Positions 22,301 through 29,829 of a stretch of DNA of 64,000 bases are shown here, piece after piece. This DNA comes from Silvanigrella aquatica. Its GTDB lineage: Bacteria > Bdellovibrionota_B > Oligoflexia > Silvanigrellales > Silvanigrellaceae. The number at the start of each line of letters is the position of its first letter. Position 1 is the first letter of the stretch. Below the pieces are notes generated by a model. It was not told the origin of the DNA, ran no database searches, and saw only the letters and a program-made list of their open reading frames with translations. The stretch spans positions 1,819,338 to 1,883,337 of the forward strand of contig NZ_CP017834.1 in NCBI RefSeq assembly GCF_001907975.1, in the 5' to 3' direction. The translations under genes were made by a program, and so were the position numbers.

Positions 22301-25300
22301 TTGTGTTTAATTGAGTTGTTGCACTTGTGAATGAAGTTAAATTTGCTTTATTTCCATTATTAGAAACTAATTTATAAAAATAAATAGTATTTTCTGACAA
22401 ACCCGTATCTTGATAAGTAACAGGACTGCTAGTAGAATTTGTAATAGTTGTAATTGCCGAAGTCCAACTTCCATCTGCTCCTGTTAGAGATCTATATAAA
22501 GAATAATTAACCGCTCCAGCCCCCCATAATGCGGATCGCACCCAAGATAAGTTAATAGTTGAATGACTTCCAACAGTTGCTGCCAATGTGGGTGGTGTTA
22601 CAATATCCGTCGTAGCAGAAAAGGCTAAAGAATTATTTGCCGTAGTAACTGTTGATGGAGATAAATTACTTGCACTTAAATAATAATAATAAATCGTATT
22701 TTCACTTAAATTTTTATGGGAATAACTGTATTGCACCGTAGGTGAAATATTTAAATTAGTAAATGAACTGCTTCCTAAAGGAAGACTCGTCGCATAATAG
22801 AGTGAATAATTGACAGTGCCATTTCCAGAAGATTGCGGCCAATTAATATCAATGGAGTTTGAAGTCACATTTGCAGCACTTAAAGTAGGAACTGTAGCCA
22901 ATTGAGTCACAGCCATTTTTGAGGCAGAACACGTTGATAACTTTCCATTTGCATTCGCAGCAGCAGCAACATAATAATAATTTGTATTTTCGAGTAAACT
23001 ATTCACAGCACAGCTCGAATTAGGAGAAGCCGTTGAAAGCACGGAACAAATGGGTACTAATGACGTATTCGTATCGCATGCAGTTAAATTATCTTGAGTT
23101 GAACTATATAAATTATATGTTGCCGTTGGGTTTCCTGTAATAATATTCCATGATAAAAGCATCGAACTTGATGTGATATTTGATACTGCTAAACCCGTTG
23201 GAGCTCCAATATACATTACCAATAATTGTTCACTATTTGCATTTACGCTACTAGCCGCGCTCAATGCTGTAACCATAAAGTAGTAGGTTGCCCCTGCTGA
23301 CAAGCCCGTGATGGTATATGGAAATGTCGTAGTTGCAGGAATGGTAATTGTCTTTGTTGTATAATTATTTGAACTGGAACCATAAGCAATATTTAAAGTA
23401 ACAGCACCTAAAGGTGGTATTAAAGAAAGAGTAGCACTTTGAGTATCAACTGGACTCACTGAAAAATCAAAACTGCCAATGGGTGTTGCAGTAACATCAG
23501 TTCCTATAAAATTCCCCCCTACAGATTTTGTAATAAAAATATCAAAATAATACTGCGTGCCATTTGTTAATCCTGAAATAATACAAGAATAAGTTGTGGG
23601 ATCTGGATTTATAGGCGAAACTGTACACCCAACACTTCCTGTGGAAAAGGGATTTGGAGATGTACCAAAATAAATAGAATAAGAAGTTGCATTTACTACA
23701 GGAAGCCAACTTAAAGTAACACGACCTGTGCCCGCTGTGGCGGTGATTAAATCGGTAACAGGATGAAAAACACCTAAAAATTCATATGAAGTTGTTTTTG
23801 CAATTCCTGTTAAATTATTATTAGCTTGCATTGTAAAATAATAGTTATTTCCTAGTACACCCGTAAAGCTACAAGTTGTTGTTACGTTAGAACATGCAAC
23901 ACTCTTGCCACTTACAGGCGCTCCTTGAGTTTGAGAATAATAAACATTAATCGTTGTTCCTACAGCTGCTGTTGTTCCCCCTGTCCAAGTTATTGTTGCA
24001 GTTGTTCCTGATATCAATGTACTAATATTGGAAATAGGAATAATAGGAGTTATGGAGACGGCTGTACTCGGCGTGACAACTTGCCCGACCTGTGTGGATG
24101 CAGAAACTGTGTAATAATACGGAAAACCATCAACGGCAACTCCGCTATCTATACAAATTCCTCCATTATTATCGCTGATATTATCGCAATTGCTCACGGT
24201 AGTGTAAATTCCACCTATCGTGCGCGACCGACTGACGACATATTTAATTAACGAAGCGTTTCCTGGAGATGCACTTTGTGGCCAAATAATTGTTACGTTT
24301 CCGTCCACTGCTGTTACCGTAGGTACAGATGGAATATTTGGTAAAGTAACTACAGAAATACTTAAAGAAACAACTGTATTTACTGAATTTTTTGCTGTAA
24401 CAATATAATAATAAGTTTGACTTGCACTAACTGAATTTGTATCTAAACACGAATTTACTGACGAAACTAAGTTTGTACAAATCACTGTACTCGATGAACT
24501 CACATTAGATGCTAAAGAACGATAAACATTATAAGAAACAGAAGCATTTCCAATGGATTTATTCCACTGTAAGTTAACTGAATTCGTGGAAACAGAATCT
24601 ATTACTAATGTGGGAGCAGTCACAATTTGCGTGGTAAACATTTGAGCTGCCGAAATTATTAAGGGCTGCCCCTTAACTCCATTGTAGGAATAAACCTTGT
24701 AATAATAATTTGAATTTTCTGTAAGACCCGAATCCGTATAACTTGTTGTCGTTATAATAGAATTATTAATCTGTGTATAAGAAACACCATCTGTGGAACG
24801 AAAAATTGCATAATAAACACCAGCGGTATTATTTAATGCAGCAGACCAACTAAAAGTCATTGAGTTAGAAGTAACAGTTGTCGCCGTTGTCGTTATAGTT
24901 GATGCTGTATTAATAAATGTTGTTGCACTTATGGAACTTGAACTTAGTGTTGATACTAAAATATTTGCTGGCGTATAATTATTTGCTTTAATTATATACC
25001 AGTATGTCGTATTTTCTGATAAACCCGTATCTGTTAATGAGGTTGAAGTTAATGGTAAAGTGTTTATTTTTGTTGTAAATGTACCTGTATTTCCCGAAGT
25101 TGAACGGTATACATCGTAAGTTACTGTTCCATTACCATTAACCGCTGTCCAATTTAAAGAAATGGAACTTGATGATAATGTACTTGCGGAATATAATTGA
25201 GGAGCATAAAAAAGTGCCGTTGTTGCTGAATAAGTAATTGACTGCACTGAAACGGCATTAGGTCTTTGATTGATTGCTTCGACCATATAATAATAATTTG

Positions 25301-26750
25301 TATTTTCTGATAAACCGGAATCGACAAAAGGATTGCTACAATTCGAACAAACAGGATCATTCCAAGTTGTTATTGCACTATTTGATCTATAAACATTAAA
25401 AGTCACAGGCGCTGAACCTGCGGGCGCAAAAGTCCAACCTAATGATAATCCATTTGATGAAATTGATGAAGCATTTAAACTTGATGGCACAGTAGATAAT
25501 GCAGAAATAATATTTACGGTATCAGAATTTACAGATGTTCCACTTAAATTACTTGCAGTTACTGTATAATAGTAATTTGTATTTTCAATAAAAGAACTGC
25601 TATCGGTATAATTAAAAAGAGGTGTTGTTGGCGTAGAAGTCACACTGCCTACAATGTTACCTGCTGCTAAGGAAACAGGAGTCAAAGTCGATCGATAAAT
25701 TGTATAAGTCACATTTCCATTGCCAAGTGAAGGCTGCCAACTCAGCATGTTACTCGCAGAGGTCGCCGCTGTTACGCTCAATCCTCCCGGAACCGAGGGA
25801 TAAGACAATGCGGAAGCAGGTGAAGATTGAGGCGAGTTTCCACCTTCATTTGTTGCAATAACATAATAATAATAGACTTGTCCCCCTATTAAATTTGATC
25901 GCGGATCCAAACAAGTTAACACGCTTAAATTTGCACAAGTGGGAATAGAATCAAAAGGACCCGTTTGGTTTGCACTATGATACAATGTGTATCGAATTGT
26001 TCCTGAACCCGTTGCCGCATTCCAATTTAATGTGATTCCTGACGATGCCACACCGGGAGTACCTACAAAAGTCGGCGCTTGTGGTGGGCTAATAACCAAA
26101 GCAGAAACTATGTTACTTAATGCTGTGCCCGCTGGACTGCTTGCAATAATTTGAAAATAATAGGTTAAACCATCTGTTAAACCTGTTAATAAATAAGGAC
26201 TGCTGATACCAGATATAGAATTTGAAATTGTTGTGGGCGAAGTTCCATATTGCAATGTATAATTCGTACTTGCCAACCCTCCACCAATATCGGGCCACAC
26301 AATTAAAGCTGTTCCTGAACTGGGTTTTACAATAATGGTAAAAATATTTGGAGTCACAGTAACTTCATTGGATGCTTGCGTAGTACCAAATAAATTTCTT
26401 GCAATGACATTAAAATAATAAGGTGTTCCATTGACTAAATTCGATATTGTACATGAATTCCCTTGGAAAGCGGCACAATTTGCAGCTGTATTCGTATAAT
26501 TTCCTGATGAAGTTCCATAAACAACGGTATAATCATCCGCTTTCAAGGAGGTGTTCCAAGTTAAATAAACAACATTACTAGTTGCTAAAATTCCATTAAT
26601 TAAAAAAGGTGCCGGCGTACTTAAAAAAGGAGCATTACCCTGCTCGACATGAGAGTTATTCCCTCCGAGTGGGTTGTAATTGCATCCTAATATTAATACT
26701 AAAATTGCGACTATGTGAAAAAATATCCACAATTTCGCCCTATACCACAA
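16368..26750 (-). CDS. Giant lipoprotein with about 28 fibronectin type III domains, about 3460 aa
   Basis: The TTG at 26750 is preferred because a perfect AAGGAG (26757-26762) lies at normal spacing; an ATG at 26795 has no such site. It gives a lipoprotein signal ending LILGC, followed by NYNPLGGNNSHVE and NAPFLSTP, nearly the same as the first giant. I count 28 Fn3-like domains (residues ~50-2800). Many use a SENTxYYY variant of the E-F strand motif, unlike the other giant. Then follow a globular domain shared with the first giant (~2807-3153; SCQIISFSVTC, LYDLYCSEHNAA, FAAAWTS) and six Cys-paired propeller repeats (~3153-3460; KCPV...GTC). Domains 8-12 resemble 18-22, which indicates a 10-domain duplication. 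Upstream is AT-rich spacer; downstream, 150 bases away, is the paralogue. An outer-membrane adhesin role is inferred. Confidence 0.9.
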   Translation of the reverse strand: MWYRAKLWIFFHIVAILVLILGCNYNPLGGNNSHVEQGNAPFLSTPAPFLINGILATSNVVYLTWNTSLKADDYTVVYGTSSGNYTNTAANCAAFQGNSCTISNLVNGTPYYFNVIARNLFGTTQASNEVTVTPNIFTIIVKPSSGTALIVWPDIGGGLASTNYTLQYGTSPTTISNSISGISSPYLLTGLTDGLTYYFQIIASSPAGTALSNIVSALVISPPQAPTFVGTPGVASSGITLNWNAATGSGTIRYTLYHSANQTGPFDSIPTCANLSVLTCLDPRSNLIGGQVYYYYVIATNEGGNSPQSSPASALSYPSVPGGLSVTAATSASNMLSWQPSLGNGNVTYTIYRSTLTPVSLAAGNIVGSVTSTPTTPLFNYTDSSSFIENTNYYYTVTASNLSGTSVNSDTVNIISALSTVPSSLNASSISSNGLSLGWTFAPAGSAPVTFNVYRSNSAITTWNDPVCSNCSNPFVDSGLSENTNYYYMVEAINQRPNAVSVQSITYSATTALFYAPQLYSASTLSSSSISLNWTAVNGNGTVTYDVYRSTSGNTGTFTTKINTLPLTSTSLTDTGLSENTTYWYIIKANNYTPANILVSTLSSSSISATTFINTASTITTTATTVTSNSMTFSWSAALNNTAGVYYAIFRSTDGVSYTQINNSIITTTSYTDSGLTENSNYYYKVYSYNGVKGQPLIISAAQMFTTQIVTAPTLVIDSVSTNSVNLQWNKSIGNASVSYNVYRSLASNVSSSSTVICTNLVSSVNSCLDTNSVSASQTYYYIVTAKNSVNTVVSLSISVVTLPNIPSVPTVTAVDGNVTIIWPQSASPGNASLIKYVVSRSRTIGGIYTTVSNCDNISDNNGGICIDSGVAVDGFPYYYTVSASTQVGQVVTPSTAVSITPIIPISNISTLISGTTATITWTGGTTAAVGTTINVYYSQTQGAPVSGKSVACSNVTTTCSFTGVLGNNYYFTMQANNNLTGIAKTTSYEFLGVFHPVTDLITATAGTGRVTLSWLPVVNATSYSIYFGTSPNPFSTGSVGCTVSPINPDPTTYSCIISGLTNGTQYYFDIFITKSVGGNFIGTDVTATPIGSFDFSVSPVDTQSATLSLIPPLGAVTLNIAYGSSSNNYTTKTITIPATTTFPYTITGLSAGATYYFMVTALSAASSVNANSEQLLVMYIGAPTGLAVSNITSSSMLLSWNIITGNPTATYNLYSSTQDNLTACDTNTSLVPICSVLSTASPNSSCAVNSLLENTNYYYVAAAANANGKLSTCSASKMAVTQLATVPTLSAANVTSNSIDINWPQSSGNGTVNYSLYYATSLPLGSSSFTNLNISPTVQYSYSHKNLSENTIYYYYLSASNLSPSTVTTANNSLAFSATTDIVTPPTLAATVGSHSTINLSWVRSALWGAGAVNYSLYRSLTGADGSWTSAITTITNSTSSPVTYQDTGLSENTIYFYKLVSNNGNKANLTSFTSATTQLNTSPTFSTLNTSTDVTESTIKLSWNPPASWGSNLSNIKYTLYYAEGNAAPYTWNIVNTTPTAATTLTVNTLTQNTIYSFQVRATNDNINYVSSTPLSVTTDLSLTPTFNLTFGTVTANSVVLNWAPNPAPGVGGSTVTYNVYRSTTGAVNTWLPVSNCTNTNIYTCTDLAGLIENTQYFYKVTANNGGATTLVATNNVTTLLATVPILNLSSISPVTATSATLTWSAANGNQTVTYKVYRSTSLPVSTAGAFIHTTTDPSQNTYTDSALTAGSNYYYVVTINNSKNTLTSLPLSIVTLPAQANTPNVSAVGGAVAITWNQNTGTAAFSYLVQRSTTIGTGYETVGTCASVSGTGSTLTCSDVVTVVDGVTTYYYTITAMANGAMGVASAAASVKPILPVDISSINASSTATAINISWTNTTGASSYVVKASTTQMGSATGTATTCTSSGCSLTVGNSPIGALNTTTYFTIIASNGSNATSFSQEFSVTPIPAPVLSVTVTNSQELTVNWSVIANATDYKIYYSTTQGQALSGGVFKDCLLVTSCAIQNLTSGTTYYFALVATRSSGGNLQSTEYTGIPIQSFSLFSVLQNAVNNTTVLDVKWNTTLGATTYVIAYGTTSTSINLGNTEVTAITGSSTQTSSISLLAPGTLYYIKVTAKNANGTLAANAVFSNVTYPVAPKSLNASGVNYNSATLNWQNNYNNVNLTYVVYRSTTNNFTISSSTVQACNASSSSTSLTILSCIDNSSNSSDSSSLTENTLYYYRIVTMLNNVTINSGLATSSGSLSSAPSAVYSFTSALNPSDTITLQSINSTDTTADITWTYDVGTENLNYVVYQSTSTNPITSGKIITCGTGSTTFPSSPSTTNVCNVSGLSQNSIYYFAIVATNNAPSDSVSVTLDNISVTTQLTLIKPAFTVSISSISDTSVKLSWQFNIGNQNVNFTIMQGINPVNISQLGGDCSLSDAAPSLVTQTCTINSLTQNTKYSFQIKANTIAVSSYSYSNTVNPTTQFTAATSGLLSSISATKITDTAITLSWSFAIGGNYIGNAPVTFSVNFTGSNSPVNGCSGLSTTSPTTALSCTVTGLTQNTTYSFTISASNTAPSTLTYSPVSFTTNFNSGNNVTLQTVVSSGPQVTLTFSANYGSANIIYSITQNNTIITPSCNSSTALTTGVPPTTTVICIINGLTENSNFNYTVTATNLNNSNITSATASLITNPITAPIISSITLATTTSLTISWNSYSYGDNKNIIFNVYAALSPTIPTTSSSLFCTVTSTAVSLKTSCAGPSSGGISLTLGNTYNFIVVATNQSGDTAASTGVSLTSNSMSFLFNYPQIINSPTGNPTLTNTGGAVGTSVTYTGTLGNWNDSSNCTYQFYSNNNPITAASGTITSSSIPPTYVTTNSCQIISFSVTCKNLLSPTLSGTTVFNKPASTNVINGVDTNAIFSNYYGRVGSYVNTNWSTQFLGFLNSLLNNGIPLPDYMYAMRNTQNATSGTALYDLYCSEHNAAGVNFAFSDARGIKNPITTSPIASVSSVFTSGNPSSIVAITRTPATNSSLNGVSNYFGYNNSANSVYLNPSYINVTPNVLSCSLVAGMNDFWGVSLGSNSFNYLLNSCNTSNSSNTTLNGNWNIGKYSGTNSDGLNEYMAFAAAWTSTALTQTQLNQVKQAYYPTLGQGLQTYLYSASWDRSTLQRCVIDTVTGALGICKQMSLSGLNSPSTAIINYNTTNNSYTMYIANFVSSNIVKCPVDLTNGSIGTCTTAVSSPSITNPHGLSIFNGNAYVMGYNGPVKMYQCPLNSTTGAFGTCNSITIANNGLQGSFIYPTGSTNYLYNVTSGGIVWDCPIAANGTLSTCTRTGTTDATGTGGNYVTLSNSRSIYIINLNGTNYGYISDSTTNTVIKCTVNSSGYFTLCATAQTGFNNARGIAIYISTNGNINLYVANRSANTISVCPITASNGNIGTCSVTNGSSAGFDFPESLFIQNY
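20270..21410 (-). repeat. Four-domain Fn3 cassette, copy 2 of the second giant gene
   Basis: It encodes domains 19-22 (VQRSTTIGTGY; SYVVKASTTQMG; DYKIYYSTTQG ending GIPIQSF; TYVIAYGTTS). These parallel domains 9-12 about 2.93 kb upstream in the gene, and match the cassette type of the first giant (xRS, KxS, YYSTT...PIxSF, YG). Confidence 0.65.
23205..24340 (-). repeat. Four-domain Fn3 cassette, copy 1 of the second giant gene
   Basis: It encodes domains 9-12 (VSRSRTIGGIY; INVYYSQTQGAP; SYSIYFGTSPN ending TPIGSF; LNIAYGSSSNNY). The order and linker signatures match 20270-21410. The preceding domain 8 (VTLPNIPSVP linker) also parallels domain 18 (VTLPAQANTP). Confidence 0.65.
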
Positions 26751-27050
26751 AAAAATCTCCTTATTATTTTTTAAGATTAATTTTCTGAATTTCATATTTC
26801 AATTAAGATTATATTATATAATAAGAATAAATAAATAATGTGATAATATTTAAACTACCAAAAATGTATACCATAATTGACAGTTCAAAATTTTAACATG
26901 AAAAAAATTGCAAACATATTTATATATTTTAAATAAAATTTTGATGAATTAAATTTCACATTATGCAATTTGAATTATATATTAATAATTAAATGAATTT
27001 TATCTTGAGCTATATTATTAATAATGATATTAATTTTTTATTACTTCTAT
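26751..27050. other. AT-rich intergenic spacer upstream of the second giant gene
   Basis: 300 bases of very AT-rich sequence. They lie between the second giant gene, which starts at 26750, and the end of the MIP channel gene (minus strand, stop at 27051). The only clear signal is the AAGGAG ribosome-binding site at 26757-26762. No coding frame, RNA gene or convincing hairpin is visible. A promoter for the giant gene must lie here, but no hexamer pair stands out from the AT background. Confidence 0.6.
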
Positions 27051-27785
27051 TTAAAGAAACATTTTACACAAAAAAGCGCCTAAAACTCCACCCATAACAG
27101 GGCCTAAAACAGGAATCCAAGAATATTTCCAATCTGATTTTCCTTTACCTGCAATAGGTAACAAGGCATGTGCAATGCGAGGCCCTAAATCACGCGCAGG
27201 ATTAATAGCATAACCCGTAGCACCACCAAGAGAAAGTCCAATGGCCCAGACAAGAAGACCAACTAAATAGGGACCCATGGCCGGAGAAATTTCACCATTA
27301 TTAGTAGCTTTTCCAAATATAGCTCCAATTCCAAAGACTAAAATAGTTGTACCAATGACTTCCGCCATCAAATTTGAGGGAGAATGTCGAATCGCGGGGC
27401 CTGTCGAAAAAACAGCCAGCTTTAAAGAAGGATCTTCAGTTTCTTTCCAGTGAGGTAAATAAGTTAACCACACTAGAATAGCGCCAAGAAAGCATCCTGT
27501 GATTTGAGCAAACATGATAGGAAAAATTTCGGATACAGAATAAATTCCGCCTAATAAAAATTTCGCTAAAGTAACAGCAGGGTTTAAATCTGCCTGAATT
27601 GAGCCTGCTGATTTTGCAACAAACACACCACCCATGACCGCAAATCCCCAACCTGCACTAATTGCTAACCAACCTACATTATTTCCTTTGGATTTGGTTA
27701 AAAGATTATTTGCAACAACTCCACCACCAAATAAAATTAAAAAGGCACAACCTAAAAATTCGCCGAGCAAAATATCACGCATCAT
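27051..27785 (-). CDS. glpF: MIP family channel, glycerol facilitator (GlpF) type
   Basis: A 244 aa inner-membrane channel with the two hallmark half-helix motifs: NPA at residues 68-70 and NPARD at 195-199. The Asp after NPAR is typical of the glycerol-facilitator branch; strict water channels usually lack it. Six hydrophobic segments and the conserved AEVIGT fit the family. The start is the first of two ATGs at 27785, preceded by GGAG at 5-base spacing; a longer frame to 27827 has no such support. It probably passes glycerol or other small neutral solutes. No glycerol kinase gene is adjacent. It diverges from ruvA across about 300 bases. Confidence 0.9.
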   Translation of the reverse strand: MMRDILLGEFLGCAFLILFGGGVVANNLLTKSKGNNVGWLAISAGWGFAVMGGVFVAKSAGSIQADLNPAVTLAKFLLGGIYSVSEIFPIMFAQITGCFLGAILVWLTYLPHWKETEDPSLKLAVFSTGPAIRHSPSNLMAEVIGTTILVFGIGAIFGKATNNGEISPAMGPYLVGLLVWAIGLSLGGATGYAINPARDLGPRIAHALLPIAGKGKSDWKYSWIPVLGPVMGGVLGAFLCKMFL

Positions 27786-28086
27786 AATTCTCCAAATTGA
27801 GAAACGGCCTAAGTTAAATGACTTCAAAGGCAGCGAACACGAATTCTAAAATTTTGTCTAGAATACAATAAAGAATTTTTATATTGACAATTGACATTAA
27901 GCAAAATAAATAACCAAAAAAATGTTTTATATAGAAACATTTTTTCGTCATTGGTATTTATAAAACTTTTCATTTCAAATGTTAAGCGATAAAATAAAAA
28001 TCAAATGCAGTTTATCCTCATTCACATTTTGTTTTGTATTTTTTAAAGTTCAAAAATGCAAAATTAAATTATAAAGGAACAAGTTT
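27786..28086. other. Divergent intergenic region between glpF and ruvA
   Basis: 301 bases without a gene. It contains an 11-bp perfect inverted repeat with T/A runs (27917-27945). On the plus strand there is a TTGACA at 27884 followed 17 bases later by a weak TAAATA -10. An AAAGGA ribosome-binding site for ruvA lies near 28073-28079. No small ORF with a ribosome-binding site or RNA gene was recognised. Confidence 0.6.
27917..27945. other. Perfect 11-bp inverted repeat with A/T tails
   Basis: The arms AAAAAATGTTT and AAACATTTTTT flank a 7-base loop (TATATAG). Read on the plus strand, it would form a hairpin ending in a U run just after a possible promoter (TTGACA at 27884). It could be a weak terminator or attenuator, or an operator palindrome. 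The stem is mostly A-T, so the folding energy is modest. Confidence 0.5.
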
Positions 28087-28788
28087 ATGATGGGATCACT
28101 ACGCGGAATTTTAGCTGAAAAATCGCCTGAATATATTCTTGTCGACGTCAATGGAGTTGGTTATGAAGTGGAAGTCCCCGCGACAACTCTATGCCAACTT
28201 CCTGCTTTAAAACAAGAAGTGTCTCTCAGCATCTTAACTTATGTTCGCGAAGATTCCATCCGACTCTTTGGTTTTACTTCATCATTTGATAAAAAAGTAT
28301 TTCAAGAATTGACAAGTGTTTCGGGAGTTGGCCCCAAAGCCGCACTTGCGCTTCTAGGACCAGTAGATGGTTATGATTTATGTGAGATTATAACAAGTGG
28401 ACAAATTGTAAAATTAACTGCTATTCCTGGTGTTGGCCCTAAAACGGCAGAACGACTTATTTTAGAACTTAAAACAAAAATGCAAAAATTAATGGCACGC
28501 AAAAAAGATGATGTAGAAATTCAAAAAACTAAAATTTCATCAAATTTAGCGGCGTCTATCATGGATAATCAAAACGTATCCCACAAAATGGAACAGAAAC
28601 TGATTCGCAAACAAATTATCGAAGATTTAAAAAGCGCCTTGTCAAATTTGGGATACAAAGATAAGCAATATGGTGAAGTGGTTCACAGCTTTGAACAAAG
28701 AATGCAACTTGGTGAAAAAATATCTATCGAAATCGCATTAAAAGAATCTCTCTCAAAATTATCGGAACGCATTCTGCAAAAACATTAA
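28087..28788 (+). CDS. ruvA: Holliday junction branch migration protein RuvA
   Basis: 233 aa, slightly longer than the ~200 aa norm. RuvA tetramers bind Holliday junctions and load the RuvB motor. Visible: an N-terminal OB-fold beginning MMGSLRGIL; two helix-hairpin-helix motifs (LTSVSGVGPKAA and LTAIPGVGPKTAERLI, residues ~77-125); a charged linker (~135-170, where the extra length lies); and a C-terminal three-helix domain III (LKSALSNLGY) that contacts RuvB. ATG at 28087 with AAAGGAAC upstream; aligning MMG with the usual MIG supports it. ruvB follows after 11 bases, so this is a ruvAB operon. ruvC is not in the window. Confidence 0.97.
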   Translation: MMGSLRGILAEKSPEYILVDVNGVGYEVEVPATTLCQLPALKQEVSLSILTYVREDSIRLFGFTSSFDKKVFQELTSVSGVGPKAALALLGPVDGYDLCEIITSGQIVKLTAIPGVGPKTAERLILELKTKMQKLMARKKDDVEIQKTKISSNLAASIMDNQNVSHKMEQKLIRKQIIEDLKSALSNLGYKDKQYGEVVHSFEQRMQLGEKISIEIALKESLSKLSERILQKH

Positions 28789-28799
28789 GGTAACAAATT

Positions 28800-29813
28800 A
28801 TGGAATCGAGTATTCATACTAAATTTGATAACTCAATTATCATTCCTGAATTAGCTAAGGAACCCGTAGAACCTCATATTAATTTAAGGCCACAAAATTT
28901 TGATGAATATCCCGGTCAAGAGAGGATCTGTGAAAATTTAAAAGTCTATACTCAAGCTGCAAAACTTCGTGGAAAAATGCTAGATCATTGTTTATTTCAT
29001 GGACCTCCTGGCTTGGGAAAAACAACATTAGCAGGCATCATTGCAAAAACAATGGATTGCCAAATGAAAGTCACATCAGGCCCCGTTATAGAACGGGCAG
29101 CCGATTTAATGGGAATATTAGCAAGCTTAGAGTCAAAAACTATTTTATTTATTGACGAAATTCATAGATTACCTGCAAATGTAGAGGAAATTTTATATTC
29201 GGCAATGGAAGACATGCGACTCGATATTTTAATTGGCCAAGGACCTACCGCGCGCACAGTTAAATTTGATCTCCCCCCCTTTTGCATAATTGGTGCGACC
29301 ACCCGTGCTGGTGCCATTTCTGCTCCCTTACGAGATCGTTTTGGTATTCAAGAACATCTTGATTATTATACTCCCGCAGCCTTATCTAAAATTTTATTGC
29401 GCAGTGCTAAAATTATGAACACACATCTTGAAGAAGATGCTGCTCTTTTATTATCTAAAAGATGCCGAGGAACACCGCGTATTGCCAATCAATTATTAAA
29501 ACGTGTTCTTGATTTTGCTTTGGTCTCAAATAAAGTAACAATTGATTGCGACATAATCAATCAATCCCTTAATAGACTGGGTGTCGATTCCGAAGGACTT
29601 TCCCTGATGGACAGAGAATTTCTTAAAATTATGGAGGAACGTTATCAAGGTGGTCCTGTGGGATTAGAAGCCATTGCAGCTGCATTAAATGAAGAAAAAT
29701 CCACTTTAGAAGATGTCTATGAGCCTTATTTAGTTTACCGCGGGTTTATTTTAAGAACAGCTCGGGGCCGCATGTTATCAGATTCTGGAAAAATGCATTT
29801 AAATAATATTTAA
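28800..29813 (+). CDS. ruvB: Holliday junction DNA helicase RuvB
   Basis: 337 aa AAA+ motor that drives branch migration with RuvA. Visible: Walker A GPPGLGKT (residues 68-75), Walker B FIDE (117-120), the sensor/arginine-finger region GATTRAGAISAPLRDRFG, and a C-terminal winged helix ending in YRGFILRTARGRM. All catalytic elements are present and the length is normal. Translation starts at the ATG at 28800 behind AAGGTAAC, 11 bases after ruvA. The gene converges on a solute-binding protein gene with a 16-base gap and no obvious terminator. Confidence 0.98.
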   Translation: MESSIHTKFDNSIIIPELAKEPVEPHINLRPQNFDEYPGQERICENLKVYTQAAKLRGKMLDHCLFHGPPGLGKTTLAGIIAKTMDCQMKVTSGPVIERAADLMGILASLESKTILFIDEIHRLPANVEEILYSAMEDMRLDILIGQGPTARTVKFDLPPFCIIGATTRAGAISAPLRDRFGIQEHLDYYTPAALSKILLRSAKIMNTHLEEDAALLLSKRCRGTPRIANQLLKRVLDFALVSNKVTIDCDIINQSLNRLGVDSEGLSLMDREFLKIMEERYQGGPVGLEAIAAALNEEKSTLEDVYEPYLVYRGFILRTARGRMLSDSGKMHLNNI

Positions 29814-29829
29814 ATTTAAAAGGTAACAT

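Larger units (their letters stand above)
18350..26610 (-). repeat. Fn3-coding tandem array of the second giant gene
   Basis: About 28 diverged units of roughly 290-300 bases that encode Fn3-like domains. Two sequence classes alternate: an ENTxYYY class and a NGTxYYF class. The sequences are well diverged from those in the first giant, apart from a shared four-domain cassette. Confidence 0.8.
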
